Part shown: positions 14,931 to 24,209 of the stretch, in pieces
Position numbering within the stretch: position 1 is the first letter of the stretch
Layout of the letters: each line of letters opens with the position of its first letter
NCBI GenBank assembly: GCA_051654865.1
Contig: JBOFYV010000110.1
Span: forward strand, 1-38,754
From: JBOFOR01 sp051654865
GTDB lineage: Bacteria > Bacillota > Clostridia > Peptostreptococcales > Peptostreptococcaceae
DNA: 38,754 nt
Direction: 5' to 3'
Position numbers and translations under genes: made by a program
Notes under the pieces: generated by a model
Told to the model about the DNA's origin: nothing
Database searches by the model: none
What the model saw: only the letters and a program-made list of their open reading frames with translations

Positions 14931-15887
14931 TTAATTTGAAGTTGTATACTTATTTATGAAGTTATAAACCGCTGTCCAATATGCTTTGGGATTAACTTCA
15001 GATCCTTTAGCGTGACCAGCATTTTCTATTGTTAACATTTCTTTTTCAGAGCTTGTAGCATTATATAGTTCATCCATCATATAGTAGGGAACGAAATCAT
15101 CTTTATCTCCGTGAATATATAATATAGGCGTTTTAGATTTACATACTTGCTCAATAGGAGCAGCATCTTTTATTGAGTATCCAGCTCTTATTTGTCCAAC
15201 TAATGAAGAAACATGAAGTATAGGGAATTCAGGTAATGAGAACAAGTCATCTAATTGATATGCAAATTGGTCCCATACAGATGAATAACCACAATCGGCT
15301 ATTATAGATTTAACATTAGAAGGTAAAGTTTCACCTGAAACCATTAATACTGTAGCTGCACCCATAGAAATACCATGTAGCACTATTTCGGAATTTTTAT
15401 TTTTATTAGTTAAATAATCTATCCAAGATACTATATCAAGTCTATCATCTAGACCCATTCCTATATAGTCTCCTTCACTTGAGGCATGGCCTCTTAAATC
15501 TGGTATTAATACATTATAGCCCATGTCATAGTATTTTTTAGCATAAGAACTCATCTTTATACCTTCGCTTGTATATCCATGAACAGTAATGACCCACTTA
15601 TTTGAAGGCTTTTCGTTAAGTACTTTATATCCATGAAGTTTCAGACCATCAAAAGAAGTAATATGTTCATCGGTATAGTTTGATTTATTTAATAGCCAAT
15701 CTACATCAGAATCAAGTACTTGGCCACTTGTCGCTTCTTGATCTTCAGGTGTACCGAATATAATATCTTTTGGTGTATCTGGATTTAAAGCTAGATTGTA
15801 AAAATAATTTCCTATAAATCCTAGTCCAACAGTAGTTAAAATTAGAAGGATAGATAAAACTATTATTAAGATTTTCTTTGTTTTCAT
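14931..15887 (-). CDS. Membrane-anchored alpha/beta hydrolase (YqkD-like)
   Basis: 318 residues. A single N-terminal signal-anchor helix (residues 5-30) is followed by an alpha/beta hydrolase domain, so the enzyme should face outside. The oxyanion region is TVHGYTSEG (101-109). The nucleophile elbow is HGISMGA with Ser174. The acid is Asp263 in HGDKDDFVP and the base is His292 in ENAGHAKG. The closest family I recognise is YqkD of Bacillus, whose substrate is unknown. ATG 15887 follows AAGGAG. Transcribed alone toward the terminator at 14881-14927. Confidence 0.85.
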   Translation of the reverse strand: MKTKKILIIVLSILLILTTVGLGFIGNYFYNLALNPDTPKDIIFGTPEDQEATSGQVLDSDVDWLLNKSNYTDEHITSFDGLKLHGYKVLNEKPSNKWVITVHGYTSEGIKMSSYAKKYYDMGYNVLIPDLRGHASSEGDYIGMGLDDRLDIVSWIDYLTNKNKNSEIVLHGISMGAATVLMVSGETLPSNVKSIIADCGYSSVWDQFAYQLDDLFSLPEFPILHVSSLVGQIRAGYSIKDAAPIEQVCKSKTPILYIHGDKDDFVPYYMMDELYNATSSEKEMLTIENAGHAKGSEVNPKAYWTAVYNFINKYTTSN

Positions 15888-16046
15888 TTTTAGCTCCTTT
15901 TTAATGTGGAAATATAAATATTGTCGAATTATTGTGAAAATAGTTCAGATTAATCATATTTTAACATGGCTTAATAATAGAAACAAGATTACCATAAATA
16001 ATTTATGGTATATACTAAGTAAATAATAAAATTGGAGATGATTAAT

Positions 16047-16340
16047 ATGTATATAAATATAGATAAAACAAAATTAAACAAAATGCTAAATAGTAAAGAC
16101 GATGTACTACTTTTGGATATAAGAACTAAAGAAGAGTTTGAAGAAAAGTCTATACCCGAAGCTATAAATATGCCTTTATCAACGCTATTATTTAATATAT
16201 CAGAAATAGAAGAATATAAGAATAAAATTGTAATTATATATTGTAGAAGTGGGCATAGAAGTATAACTGCATGTTCACTATTAAGTATGGAAGGCTTTGA
16301 AAAGTTGTATAATTTAGAAAAGGGAATTTTAGAATATTAA
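16047..16340 (+). CDS. Single-domain rhodanese-like sulfurtransferase
   Basis: 97 residues, cytosolic, one rhodanese domain. The active loop is CRSGHRS with catalytic Cys66, and the conserved LLLDIRTKEEFEEKSIPEAIN is present (residues 21-41). It probably carries sulfane sulfur between donor and acceptor proteins; partners unknown. ATG 16047 is preceded by TTGGAG at nine bases. The frame is open from TTG 16032, but that codon overlaps the ribosome site and is unlikely. Confidence 0.88.
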   Translation: MYINIDKTKLNKMLNSKDDVLLLDIRTKEEFEEKSIPEAINMPLSTLLFNISEIEEYKNKIVIIYCRSGHRSITACSLLSMEGFEKLYNLEKGILEY

Positions 16341-16488
16341 TACTAAAATTAAAAGATTTGAAATCTTATGATAAGATAAAACTATTTACTTAATAATATG
16401 AAATGGTTAATATTATATAGTATAAAGTAACACAAGCAGTCAATAAAAGACATTTATATATAAATTAATATTATAACAGGGGGGGCGT

Positions 16489-18867
16489 ATGTTAAATATA
16501 CTAGACGTTTTAGAGGATTATATAGTCATACTACATAAGAATTACCAAATCAAATTTTGCAACAAAAAAGTATTATCAAAACTTAGATTAAAACAAAGCG
16601 AAATAAGTAAGATTAAAATTGATATAGAAAAACAAAATCTTAATATAGGGGAAAGAATTAGAGTTTCATTATTATCTGAAGATAGTAGAGAAACTTTAAC
16701 TATGTATAGTCAAATAGTATTAGATGAATTTAAGGGAGAAGAATCGATATTTTTAGTGGGAAGAGATATTTGTGAAAAGTCATATAAGAGAGAAGACTTA
16801 GAAAAGATTTTAGAAAATATACCTATAAATTGCTGGTTAAAGAATATGAATGGTGAATATGTGTATGTTAATGAATCATATGCCAAAGAATTAGGTGATG
16901 AACAATTAAATATACTAGGAAAGCACACTAGAGAATATTGGGATGAGTATATGAGCAACAACTTCACTCAGATGGATAAAGAAGTAGTTGAAAGTAAAAA
17001 ATTTCAACTGACAGAAAGTTATACTAAGCAACAAGGATCAGAGCTATGGGTTGAAATATATAAGGCACCAATATTAGATGAAAAAAATAATGTTGAATAT
17101 ATACTAGGATATACAAAGGATATAACACTAAATAAAAAACTTGAAACTGAAATGTTGATAAACAATAAAGAAATGAATAATTTAAATAATATATTAATTA
17201 ATACTAATAGCAAAAATAACATCAATGAACTCCTAAAAGGTATTGGAGAAAATGTAAAAGAACATTTTAGATGTGATTCTGTTTCAATATTTCTCTTAGA
17301 CAAAGAATCCAGTAGATTAAATCAAGTAATGTATTGTGGAAAAGAGGCTAAATGCAAATATTATGAACAAATGCTTCAGGTTGATATAGAAAATCTAGAT
17401 AAAATGGTTTTAGAAGAAAATTTAAATAATATAAAGAATATAAAAGATGTGAAAAATGAAGTTGTAAAAAAATATATGATTAATAATGATATTGAAAATG
17501 TAGGAGTATATATTATTTCTTTTAATGAGGAAATTATTGGTTTTTTAACACTAAAGTACTTAAAAAATAATACATTAAGATTTAATAGATTTGATTATCT
17601 AAAAACAATATCATCTAACATTGCAACAATGATAAAAAGTCATACATTATCTGAACAAGTTAAAGAAGAATTTGAAAAAAGAAGAATAATAGAAAAACAA
17701 TTAGAATTATTTTTAGATATATCTGTAGATTTAATTGCAACTGGAAGTTTAGATGGAAATATAAAATATATAAATAATAATTGGTCAAAAACCTTAGGGT
17801 GGAGTGAAAATGAATTATTAAAAATGAACATAAATGAGATTATTGAAGGTGATTTTAGAAATGAATTTGAAAATATAGCTAATGACCCTATTAATAACAC
17901 AGGTTTTTCTGTATATAAAATAAGATGTAAAAACAATACTTTCAAATGGATAGAGATAAACTACAAAGTATTAAAAGATGAAGATAAGTTTTTAATTACT
18001 GCAAAAGATGTAACAGAACAAAAAATACAAGAAGAAGAAAGAAAAAATTTAAAAGAAGCCGTACAAATGGAAACTTTAAAAAATGAATTTTTCGCTAATA
18101 TATCTCATGAATTTAGAACTCCGTTAAATATCATTCTTGGAACTATGCAACTTATGCAACGAAATGTTGAAAATGGTAAAATAAGCTGGAATGAAAAGTT
18201 GAACTTAGAGTCACATATAAATTATATAAAGCAAAATTCATATAGATTATTAAGATTAGTTAATAACTTAATTGATATTACAAGTATTGAATCAGGATAC
18301 TATCAGCTACAATTAGGTAATTATAATATAGTAGATATAGTAGAAAATATTACATTATCAGTTGCTCAATACACGAAAGAACAGGGGATAAACTTAATAT
18401 TTGACACAAACTGTGAAGAAAAAATAATAGCATGTGATCCTGAGAAAATTGAAAGAGTAGTTTTAAATTTATTATCAAATGCTACAAAATATACAGATAA
18501 AAACGGATGTATATATGTAGATTTAATTGTAGAGGATAATATTATAAAGGTATCGGTTAAAGATGATGGTGTTGGTATATCTGAGGATAAGCTAGATATA
18601 ATATTTGATAGATTTAAAAAAATAGATAATAGTTTAAATAGAAAATGTGAAGGTAGTGGAATTGGACTATCATTGGTTAAATCTCTAGTAGAGCTTCAAA
18701 ATGGAAATATATATGTGGAAAGTAAACTAGGAGAAGGATCTAAATTTACATTTGAATTACCAACAAAATTAATTGATGAAAGTTTACAAGTGACTTTAAA
18801 TCGAGAAATATCTAAAAGTAGTCAAATCGAAAAATGCAATATCGAATTTTCGGATATATATTCCTAG
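16489..18867 (+). CDS. Orphan cytosolic sensor histidine kinase (PAS-PAS-GAF-PAS-HisKA-HATPase)
   Basis: 792 residues, no transmembrane segment. Reading order: weak PAS (about 1-95), PAS (about 103-215, IPINCWLKNMNGEYVYVNES), GAF-like (about 240-385), PAS (about 400-512, DVTEQKIQEEER exit), HisKA with phospho-acceptor His540 in NISHEFRTPLN, HATPase_c with N-box LNLLSNATKY (659-668), G1 DDGVGIS (692-698) and G2 GSGIGLSL (722-729). It should autophosphorylate in response to an internal cue such as redox state or a metabolite. No response regulator is nearby. Clostridial orphan kinases of this style often feed Spo0A; that is an inference here. ATG follows GGGGGG. Confidence 0.9.
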   Translation: MLNILDVLEDYIVILHKNYQIKFCNKKVLSKLRLKQSEISKIKIDIEKQNLNIGERIRVSLLSEDSRETLTMYSQIVLDEFKGEESIFLVGRDICEKSYKREDLEKILENIPINCWLKNMNGEYVYVNESYAKELGDEQLNILGKHTREYWDEYMSNNFTQMDKEVVESKKFQLTESYTKQQGSELWVEIYKAPILDEKNNVEYILGYTKDITLNKKLETEMLINNKEMNNLNNILINTNSKNNINELLKGIGENVKEHFRCDSVSIFLLDKESSRLNQVMYCGKEAKCKYYEQMLQVDIENLDKMVLEENLNNIKNIKDVKNEVVKKYMINNDIENVGVYIISFNEEIIGFLTLKYLKNNTLRFNRFDYLKTISSNIATMIKSHTLSEQVKEEFEKRRIIEKQLELFLDISVDLIATGSLDGNIKYINNNWSKTLGWSENELLKMNINEIIEGDFRNEFENIANDPINNTGFSVYKIRCKNNTFKWIEINYKVLKDEDKFLITAKDVTEQKIQEEERKNLKEAVQMETLKNEFFANISHEFRTPLNIILGTMQLMQRNVENGKISWNEKLNLESHINYIKQNSYRLLRLVNNLIDITSIESGYYQLQLGNYNIVDIVENITLSVAQYTKEQGINLIFDTNCEEKIIACDPEKIERVVLNLLSNATKYTDKNGCIYVDLIVEDNIIKVSVKDDGVGISEDKLDIIFDRFKKIDNSLNRKCEGSGIGLSLVKSLVELQNGNIYVESKLGEGSKFTFELPTKLIDESLQVTLNREISKSSQIEKCNIEFSDIYS

Positions 18868-18876
18868 AAATATTCA

Positions 18877-18928
18877 GAAGGCTATAGTAAAACTAAGTGA
18901 AAATTAGTGTTACTATAGCCTTCTATTT
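18877..18928 (+). terminator. Intrinsic terminator after the histidine kinase
   Basis: A 14-bp perfect stem (18877-18890 with 18910-18923), extended inward by ACTAA/TTAGT, is followed by T-rich sequence. Confidence 0.82.
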
Positions 18929-19029
18929 CGTAAAAAAGTAATAAAAATGGTTTAATTTAACTTATATGGAAAAATAAATTATTAATAAAATAAAAATACT
19001 CAAAAAAAAACGAAAAATAGCGAAAAATG

Positions 19030-19057
19030 TTGAAAAATTATTCAGAAATGATATAAT
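19030..19057 (+). promoter_or_regulatory. Promoter of the amidohydrolase-BMP-ABC operon
   Basis: TTGAAA (19030-19035), 16 bp, TATAAT (19052-19057), about 60 bp before the first gene. Confidence 0.65.
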
Positions 19058-19117
19058 TATTACGGTAGTCGAACTAAAAATAAAAGGCAAAATTTAATGT
19101 TCGAATAGAGGTGTATC

Positions 19118-20434
19118 ATGAATAATAAAGTTTTAAACACAATAGAGTCAATAAAAGAAGAAATGATTAATTTAAGTGAAGAGATATTTAAAAATCCAGA
19201 GTTAGGATTTAAAGAATATGAAACAAATAAATTAATATGCAACATATTAGATAAATATAGCTTGGAATATCAGTCTGACATAGCTATAACGGGAATAAAA
19301 TCAACATTAGATTCTAAAAAAGAGGGTCCTCATATAGCATTAGTTTGCGAATTGGACTCAGTACCTAGCACAGAACATAAATACCTAGGTAAAGTGGATA
19401 ACTGTGCTCATTCTTGTGGTCATTATGCTCAAGTCGGTGTAATGTTAGGAACATATATTGTATTAAAAGAATCTGGCATCTTAGAAACAATGGGTGGAAA
19501 AATATCTTTTATAGCAACACCAGCAGAAGAATATTGTGATTTTGATTATCGTGAGAAATTAGTAAAGGATAAAAAACTTTCTTACATATCAGGAAAGCAA
19601 CAAATGGTAAAAGAGAAAGCTTTTGATGATATTGATTTAGTAATTTCATGTCACTCAATGCCACCAACAGATAAATATTACTCAGAAGTAAATTCAAGTC
19701 TAAATGGTTTCTTAGGGAAGAAAATTACATTTAAAGGTGTTTCAGCTCATGCAGGACTTAACCCTTGCGATGGAGTGAATGCTTTAAATGCAGCAAATGT
19801 AGCATTAAGTGCATTAGCATATATAAGAGAAACATTTAAGGAAGAAGATGCAATTAGACTTCACTACGTAATAAGTGAAGGTGGAACTAGCGTAAATAGT
19901 GTACCAGATAAAGTAGTTATAGATATGTATATAAGAGCAAAAACTCTAGACGCTATCATGGAAGTAAATACTAAAGTTGATAGAGCATTAAGAGGTGGAG
20001 CTTTATCTATAGGTGCTGATGTAGAGATAACTAATACTGGAGGATATTTACCTCTTACACAAGATACGTATCTTACTGAAACGATAAAAGAAAGTATGCT
20101 AAAGTTTATGGATGAAGATAAAATCCTTAGAGATTGTCATTCATTTGCAAGTGGAGATATAGGAGATTTATCTTATATACTACCTACAGTTCAAATAGGT
20201 ATAGCAGGATTTGCGGGACGAATTCATGGAAATGATTTTAGAACTGAAGATAAAAATCTAGCTTACGAATTACCAATTAAATACTTTACAGAATCAGTGA
20301 TAGATTTATTACAAGATGACTGTAAAAAAGCTAAGAATATAGTATCAAATTATAAGAAAGATCTTACTTTTGATGATTATATAAATTTATTAAACAACAT
20401 AAACAAAACTAATACGTACAAAGCGGAGGATTAA
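19118..20434 (+). CDS. M20-family amidohydrolase/peptidase
   Basis: 438 residues. Zinc-dependent hydrolase of the M20 clan: DSVPSTEHKYLG, NCAHSCGHYAQVG with Cys100/His102 as likely ligands, TPAEEYCD with Glu137/Glu138, SCHSMPP with His179, and GRIHGNDF with His370. The dimerisation lid lies between, starting near GKKITFKGVSAHAGLNP (200-216). It resembles the AbgB/aminoacylase branch (M20D), though the usual CGHDGH has become CGHYAQ, so metal ligation may differ. First gene of an operon with a BMP-ABC importer only 2 bp downstream, which suggests it hydrolyses an amide bond of the imported compound. Confidence 0.85.
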   Translation: MNNKVLNTIESIKEEMINLSEEIFKNPELGFKEYETNKLICNILDKYSLEYQSDIAITGIKSTLDSKKEGPHIALVCELDSVPSTEHKYLGKVDNCAHSCGHYAQVGVMLGTYIVLKESGILETMGGKISFIATPAEEYCDFDYREKLVKDKKLSYISGKQQMVKEKAFDDIDLVISCHSMPPTDKYYSEVNSSLNGFLGKKITFKGVSAHAGLNPCDGVNALNAANVALSALAYIRETFKEEDAIRLHYVISEGGTSVNSVPDKVVIDMYIRAKTLDAIMEVNTKVDRALRGGALSIGADVEITNTGGYLPLTQDTYLTETIKESMLKFMDEDKILRDCHSFASGDIGDLSYILPTVQIGIAGFAGRIHGNDFRTEDKNLAYELPIKYFTESVIDLLQDDCKKAKNIVSNYKKDLTFDDYINLLNNINKTNTYKAED

Positions 20435-20436
20435 TT

Positions 20437-21552
20437 ATGTTTAAGAAAAAAATAATGGCGACTCTTTTAGCAATGGGTCTAAGTGCAAGTGTTTTAGTTG
20501 GGTGTTCTTCAGGTTCAGAAGAAGCAAAAGGAACAAACGGCGATAAAGTAAGTGTTAAATTATTAGTTACAGGAGCGTTAGGTGATAAAGCAATAAACGA
20601 CTCAGCTAATGAAGGTATAAAGAAAATAGAAAAACAATTTGGAGATAAAGTAGACGTTGAAGTTGTAGAAATGGGATTTGATCAAACAAAATTCGAACCA
20701 TCATTAATAGATGCTTCAGAATCTGATGCAGATGTTATAATAACTGGTGGTTGGGACATGAAAGAACATGTTGAAAACACAGCGGAACTTTACAAAGATA
20801 AGAAATATTTAATATACGATACAGATGTAAATTATGATGAGTATGATTTAGACAATGTATACTCAATGACATATAAGCAAAATGAAGCTGGATTCTTAGC
20901 TGGAGCTTTAGCTGCTTTAGTAACAAACAGTGACATGGAACTTGCAAACGAAGAAAAAGTAATAGGATTCGTTGGAGCAAGAGATACATCAGCAGTTATA
21001 AATGACTCTTTAGTAGGATATATAGAAGGAGCTAAATTTATAGACAAAGATGTTAAAGTTGAAGTAGCTTACATTGGATCATTTACAGATACAGCAAAAG
21101 CTAAGGAATTAACATTAGCTCAATACTCAAATGGAGCAGACGTAGTATTTACAGCTGCTGGACCAGCATCAGCAGGATCAGTTGAAGCAGCAAAAGATGC
21201 TAAAAAGTATGTTGTAGGTGTAGATAGTGACCAAGCTTTAGCTTACGAAGGTAAAGACGAGCAAAAATATATAATATCTTCTGCTCTTAAGAATATAGAT
21301 ATATCATTAGTTGGTGCAATGGATAAATACTTAAAGGATTCAGTAGAATTCAATACTCATAGTGTATTAGGTATAAAAGAAAATGCAGTAGGACTTGCTG
21401 AAAATGATGTATATACTTCTACAGTAAGTGAAGAAATAAGAAATAAAGTAAATGGAGTTTCTGAAGACTTAAAAGCTGATAAAATAAAAGTTTCAACAGC
21501 TATAGGTATGGATGAAAAAACATTAAAAGATATAATAAAAAACGCAAAATAA
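20437..21552 (+). CDS. BMP-family ABC transporter substrate-binding lipoprotein
   Basis: 371 residues. A lipoprotein signal peptide ends in LVG-Cys23, so it is anchored outside the membrane. The rest has the basic membrane protein (BMP/Med/PnrA) periplasmic-binding fold: FDQTKFEPSLIDASES, ITGGWDM, NEAGFLAGALAALVT (typical of BMP proteins), GARDTSAVINDSLVGYIEGA, VVFTAAGPASAGSVEAAKD and VGVDSDQ. Characterised relatives bind nucleosides (PnrA, NupN-like) or riboflavin (RfuA). It lies between the amidohydrolase and its ABC ATPase and permeases. Confidence 0.92.
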   Translation: MFKKKIMATLLAMGLSASVLVGCSSGSEEAKGTNGDKVSVKLLVTGALGDKAINDSANEGIKKIEKQFGDKVDVEVVEMGFDQTKFEPSLIDASESDADVIITGGWDMKEHVENTAELYKDKKYLIYDTDVNYDEYDLDNVYSMTYKQNEAGFLAGALAALVTNSDMELANEEKVIGFVGARDTSAVINDSLVGYIEGAKFIDKDVKVEVAYIGSFTDTAKAKELTLAQYSNGADVVFTAAGPASAGSVEAAKDAKKYVVGVDSDQALAYEGKDEQKYIISSALKNIDISLVGAMDKYLKDSVEFNTHSVLGIKENAVGLAENDVYTSTVSEEIRNKVNGVSEDLKADKIKVSTAIGMDEKTLKDIIKNAK

Positions 21553-21574
21553 TACAGAAAGCAGGGTGGGTTAA

Positions 21575-23143
21575 ATGAACAAAGAAATACTAAAAGTAAG
21601 TAATTTAACTAAAGTTTACCCTGGAGGTGTAGTGGCTAACTACAATGTAAATATTTCTATAAATGAGGGAGAAGTACATGCACTTATAGGTGAAAATGGT
21701 GCAGGAAAATCTACTCTTATGAAAATGCTATTTGGAATGATACCACCAACGAGTGGTGATATATATGTCGATGGAGAAAAGGTAAACTTTTATTCATCGA
21801 AACAAGCCTTAGAAAAAGGTATAGGAATGGTGCATCAGCATTTTATGCTGGTGCCTTCTTTAAGTGTAGCTGAAAACTTAATTTTAGGTCATGAAACATC
21901 AAAAGGTGGATTTATAAACTTAGAAGAAGCAGTTAAGCAAACTGAAGAAATATCTAAAAAATACAACTTAAAAGTTGATGCAAGAGCAAAAGTAAAAGAC
22001 ATTTCAATAGCAATGAAACAAAAACTAGAAATATTAAAAGCCCTATATAGAGGAGCTAAGATACTTATATTAGATGAGCCAACAGCAGTACTTACACCAC
22101 AGGAGATAGAAGAGTTATTTAAACAATTAAAACTATTAAAAGAAGATGGATACACAATAATATTTATATCTCATAAACTTCACGAGATAAAAGAACTTTG
22201 TGATAGATTAACAGTATTAAGAGATGGTCAAACTATGGGAACTTACTCTGTAAGTGAACTTTCTGAACAAGAAATATCAAAGTTAATGGTTGGTCGTGAT
22301 GTTAACCTAGAGATAGAAAAAACAGAAAAAGACTTTAAAGATGTAGTTTTAAGTGTAAATAATTTAACTGTAAAGAATTCATTTAAAAACGTAGTTGTAA
22401 ATGATATAAGGTTTACAGTGAGAGAAGGTCAAATACTAGGAATCGCAGGTATAGAGGGTAATGGACAGTCAGAACTTGTAAATGCAATTATAGGAACGGA
22501 TGCTATAACTAAAGGTAAGATAGCTTTAAATAACACAGACATTACTAACTACTCAATACTAAAAAGACAAGAAATGGGTATATCTCATGTTTCTGAAGAT
22601 AGACTAGCGTATGGTAGTGCACCAAATCTTTCAATAGAAGATAATGCAATATCTAAAATATATGCATCGAAAGAGTTAAATAATAAAGGATTATTAAATT
22701 TAACTAGAGTTAAGGAATTTACAACAAACTTAGTTAAGGAATTTATAGTAAAGCATGACAATACAAAGCAATCTATAAAGGACTTATCTGGAGGTAACAT
22801 ACAAAAAGTTATAGTAGGTCGTGAATTCTTATATGACCCTAAACTGCTAATAGTAAATCAACCAACTCGTGGAATAGACGTTGGAGCAATAGAATTTATA
22901 AGACATAAAATACTTGATATGAGAGATCAAAAGAAAGCAATACTTCTTATATCATCTGACTTAGGTGAAGTTTTATCTTTAAGTGATAGCATAATAGTTA
23001 TGCATGAAGGTAAGATAGTAGGTTATATAGAAGATGCTAAAAAAGTAACAGAAGAAGAATTAGGACTTTATATGCTAGGGGTTAAGCATGACGAGGATGA
23101 CGTAATTGGAGGTGCTTATTATGAGCAAAAGCAAACAATCTAA
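21575..23143 (+). CDS. ABC transporter ATPase, tandem NBDs (nucleoside/sugar CUT2-like)
   Basis: 522 residues with two nucleotide-binding domains, as in NupO/YufO and RbsA. NBD1: Walker A GENGAGKS (39-46), Walker B ILILDEP (163-169), but the signature is DISIAMKQ (142-149) where relatives have LSVGMQQ-like, so its Gly is Ala. NBD2: degenerate Walker A GIEGNGQS (292-299), canonical signature LSGGNIQ (404-410), and NQPTRGIDVG (428-437), with Asn-Gln in place of Asp-Glu as is usual for second domains. Energises import by the two downstream permeases. The 3' end overlaps the next gene by 23 bp. Confidence 0.93.
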   Translation: MNKEILKVSNLTKVYPGGVVANYNVNISINEGEVHALIGENGAGKSTLMKMLFGMIPPTSGDIYVDGEKVNFYSSKQALEKGIGMVHQHFMLVPSLSVAENLILGHETSKGGFINLEEAVKQTEEISKKYNLKVDARAKVKDISIAMKQKLEILKALYRGAKILILDEPTAVLTPQEIEELFKQLKLLKEDGYTIIFISHKLHEIKELCDRLTVLRDGQTMGTYSVSELSEQEISKLMVGRDVNLEIEKTEKDFKDVVLSVNNLTVKNSFKNVVVNDIRFTVREGQILGIAGIEGNGQSELVNAIIGTDAITKGKIALNNTDITNYSILKRQEMGISHVSEDRLAYGSAPNLSIEDNAISKIYASKELNNKGLLNLTRVKEFTTNLVKEFIVKHDNTKQSIKDLSGGNIQKVIVGREFLYDPKLLIVNQPTRGIDVGAIEFIRHKILDMRDQKKAILLISSDLGEVLSLSDSIIVMHEGKIVGYIEDAKKVTEEELGLYMLGVKHDEDDVIGGAYYEQKQTI

Positions 23144-24209
23144 TTCACTAAAATATTTCGGATTTTTAAGACTACTAGTAGCAGTAGGTATAGCACTAGC
23201 AATTACTACAGGGATAATATTCTTAGTAAGTGAAAATCCAACAAAGGCATTATCTACATTATTAACAGGACCAATAAGTTCAAAAAGATACTTCTTCAAT
23301 GTTCTTGAAATGATGGTTCCTTTAATATTCACAGGTTTATCATTAAGTTTAGTTTTCAAATCAGGGAACTTCTCGATGATAACAGATGCATCATTTTATA
23401 TGGGGGCAGTAATAGCATCAGCAGTAGCGATAATGTTACCACTTCCAGCTGGAATACATCCAATGGTTGCAATAGCAATAGCAGGTACTATAGGTGGTAT
23501 CATAGGTTCATTACCAGCACTATTTAAGGTTAAGTACAAGGCTAATGAATTAGTTACTTCACTTATGCTTAACTATGTATTCTTCTATACTGGATTATAT
23601 ATAGTTAATAAGTTTTTAGCGGATAGACAAGCAAGCAACTTTGCTTCTCTTAAGTTCTTAAAAACAGCAGGTTTAGGAACAATTGTTGAAGGTACTAGAC
23701 TTCACTTTGGATTTATAATAGCAATATTAGCATGTATATTATTATATGTATTCTTAACTCGTACAAAATGGGGTTATGAAATAAGAATAGTAGGATCTAA
23801 CCCAGAGTTTGCTAGATTCTCAGGAATAAATACCAAGAAAGTTATATTATATACATCATTTATATCTGGATTTTTAGCAGCAATAGGTGGAGCGATAGAG
23901 AAATTAGGAATGTATAAGCGTTTCCAATGGTCAATGGCACCTACTTATGCTTGGGATGGAGTTATAATATCAATACTTTCATCTAACAATCCAATATTTA
24001 TACCAATAGCAGCATTCTTCTTATCGTATTTACGTGTTGGTGCTGATATAATGTCAAGACAAACAGACGTGCAAAATGAAATAGTAGCACTTATACAAGG
24101 TGTAATAATACTTTTAGTAACAGCTGAAAGATTCTTATACTTCATAAAGCAAAGAAAAGAAAGCCAAATGGCTTTAGCAAACAATGAAAACAAAGGAGGC
24201 GATAAGTAA
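23121..24209 (+). CDS. ABC transporter permease (BMP-type importer), subunit 1
   Basis: 362 residues, multispanning inner-membrane permease of the BPD_transp_2 family (YufP/NupP-like). Family landmarks: SENPTKALSTLLTGPI, LSLVFKSGNFSMITDASFYMGA, KYKANELVTSLMLNYVF, GSNPEFARFSGIN and WDGVIISILSSNNPIFIPIAAFF. I chose ATG 23121 because GGAGGT lies seven bases before it; the frame is open from TTG 23106, which overlaps that ribosome site. Translationally coupled to the ATPase gene (23-bp overlap) and to the next permease (1-bp overlap). Confidence 0.92.
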   Translation: MSKSKQSNSLKYFGFLRLLVAVGIALAITTGIIFLVSENPTKALSTLLTGPISSKRYFFNVLEMMVPLIFTGLSLSLVFKSGNFSMITDASFYMGAVIASAVAIMLPLPAGIHPMVAIAIAGTIGGIIGSLPALFKVKYKANELVTSLMLNYVFFYTGLYIVNKFLADRQASNFASLKFLKTAGLGTIVEGTRLHFGFIIAILACILLYVFLTRTKWGYEIRIVGSNPEFARFSGINTKKVILYTSFISGFLAAIGGAIEKLGMYKRFQWSMAPTYAWDGVIISILSSNNPIFIPIAAFFLSYLRVGADIMSRQTDVQNEIVALIQGVIILLVTAERFLYFIKQRKESQMALANNENKGGDK

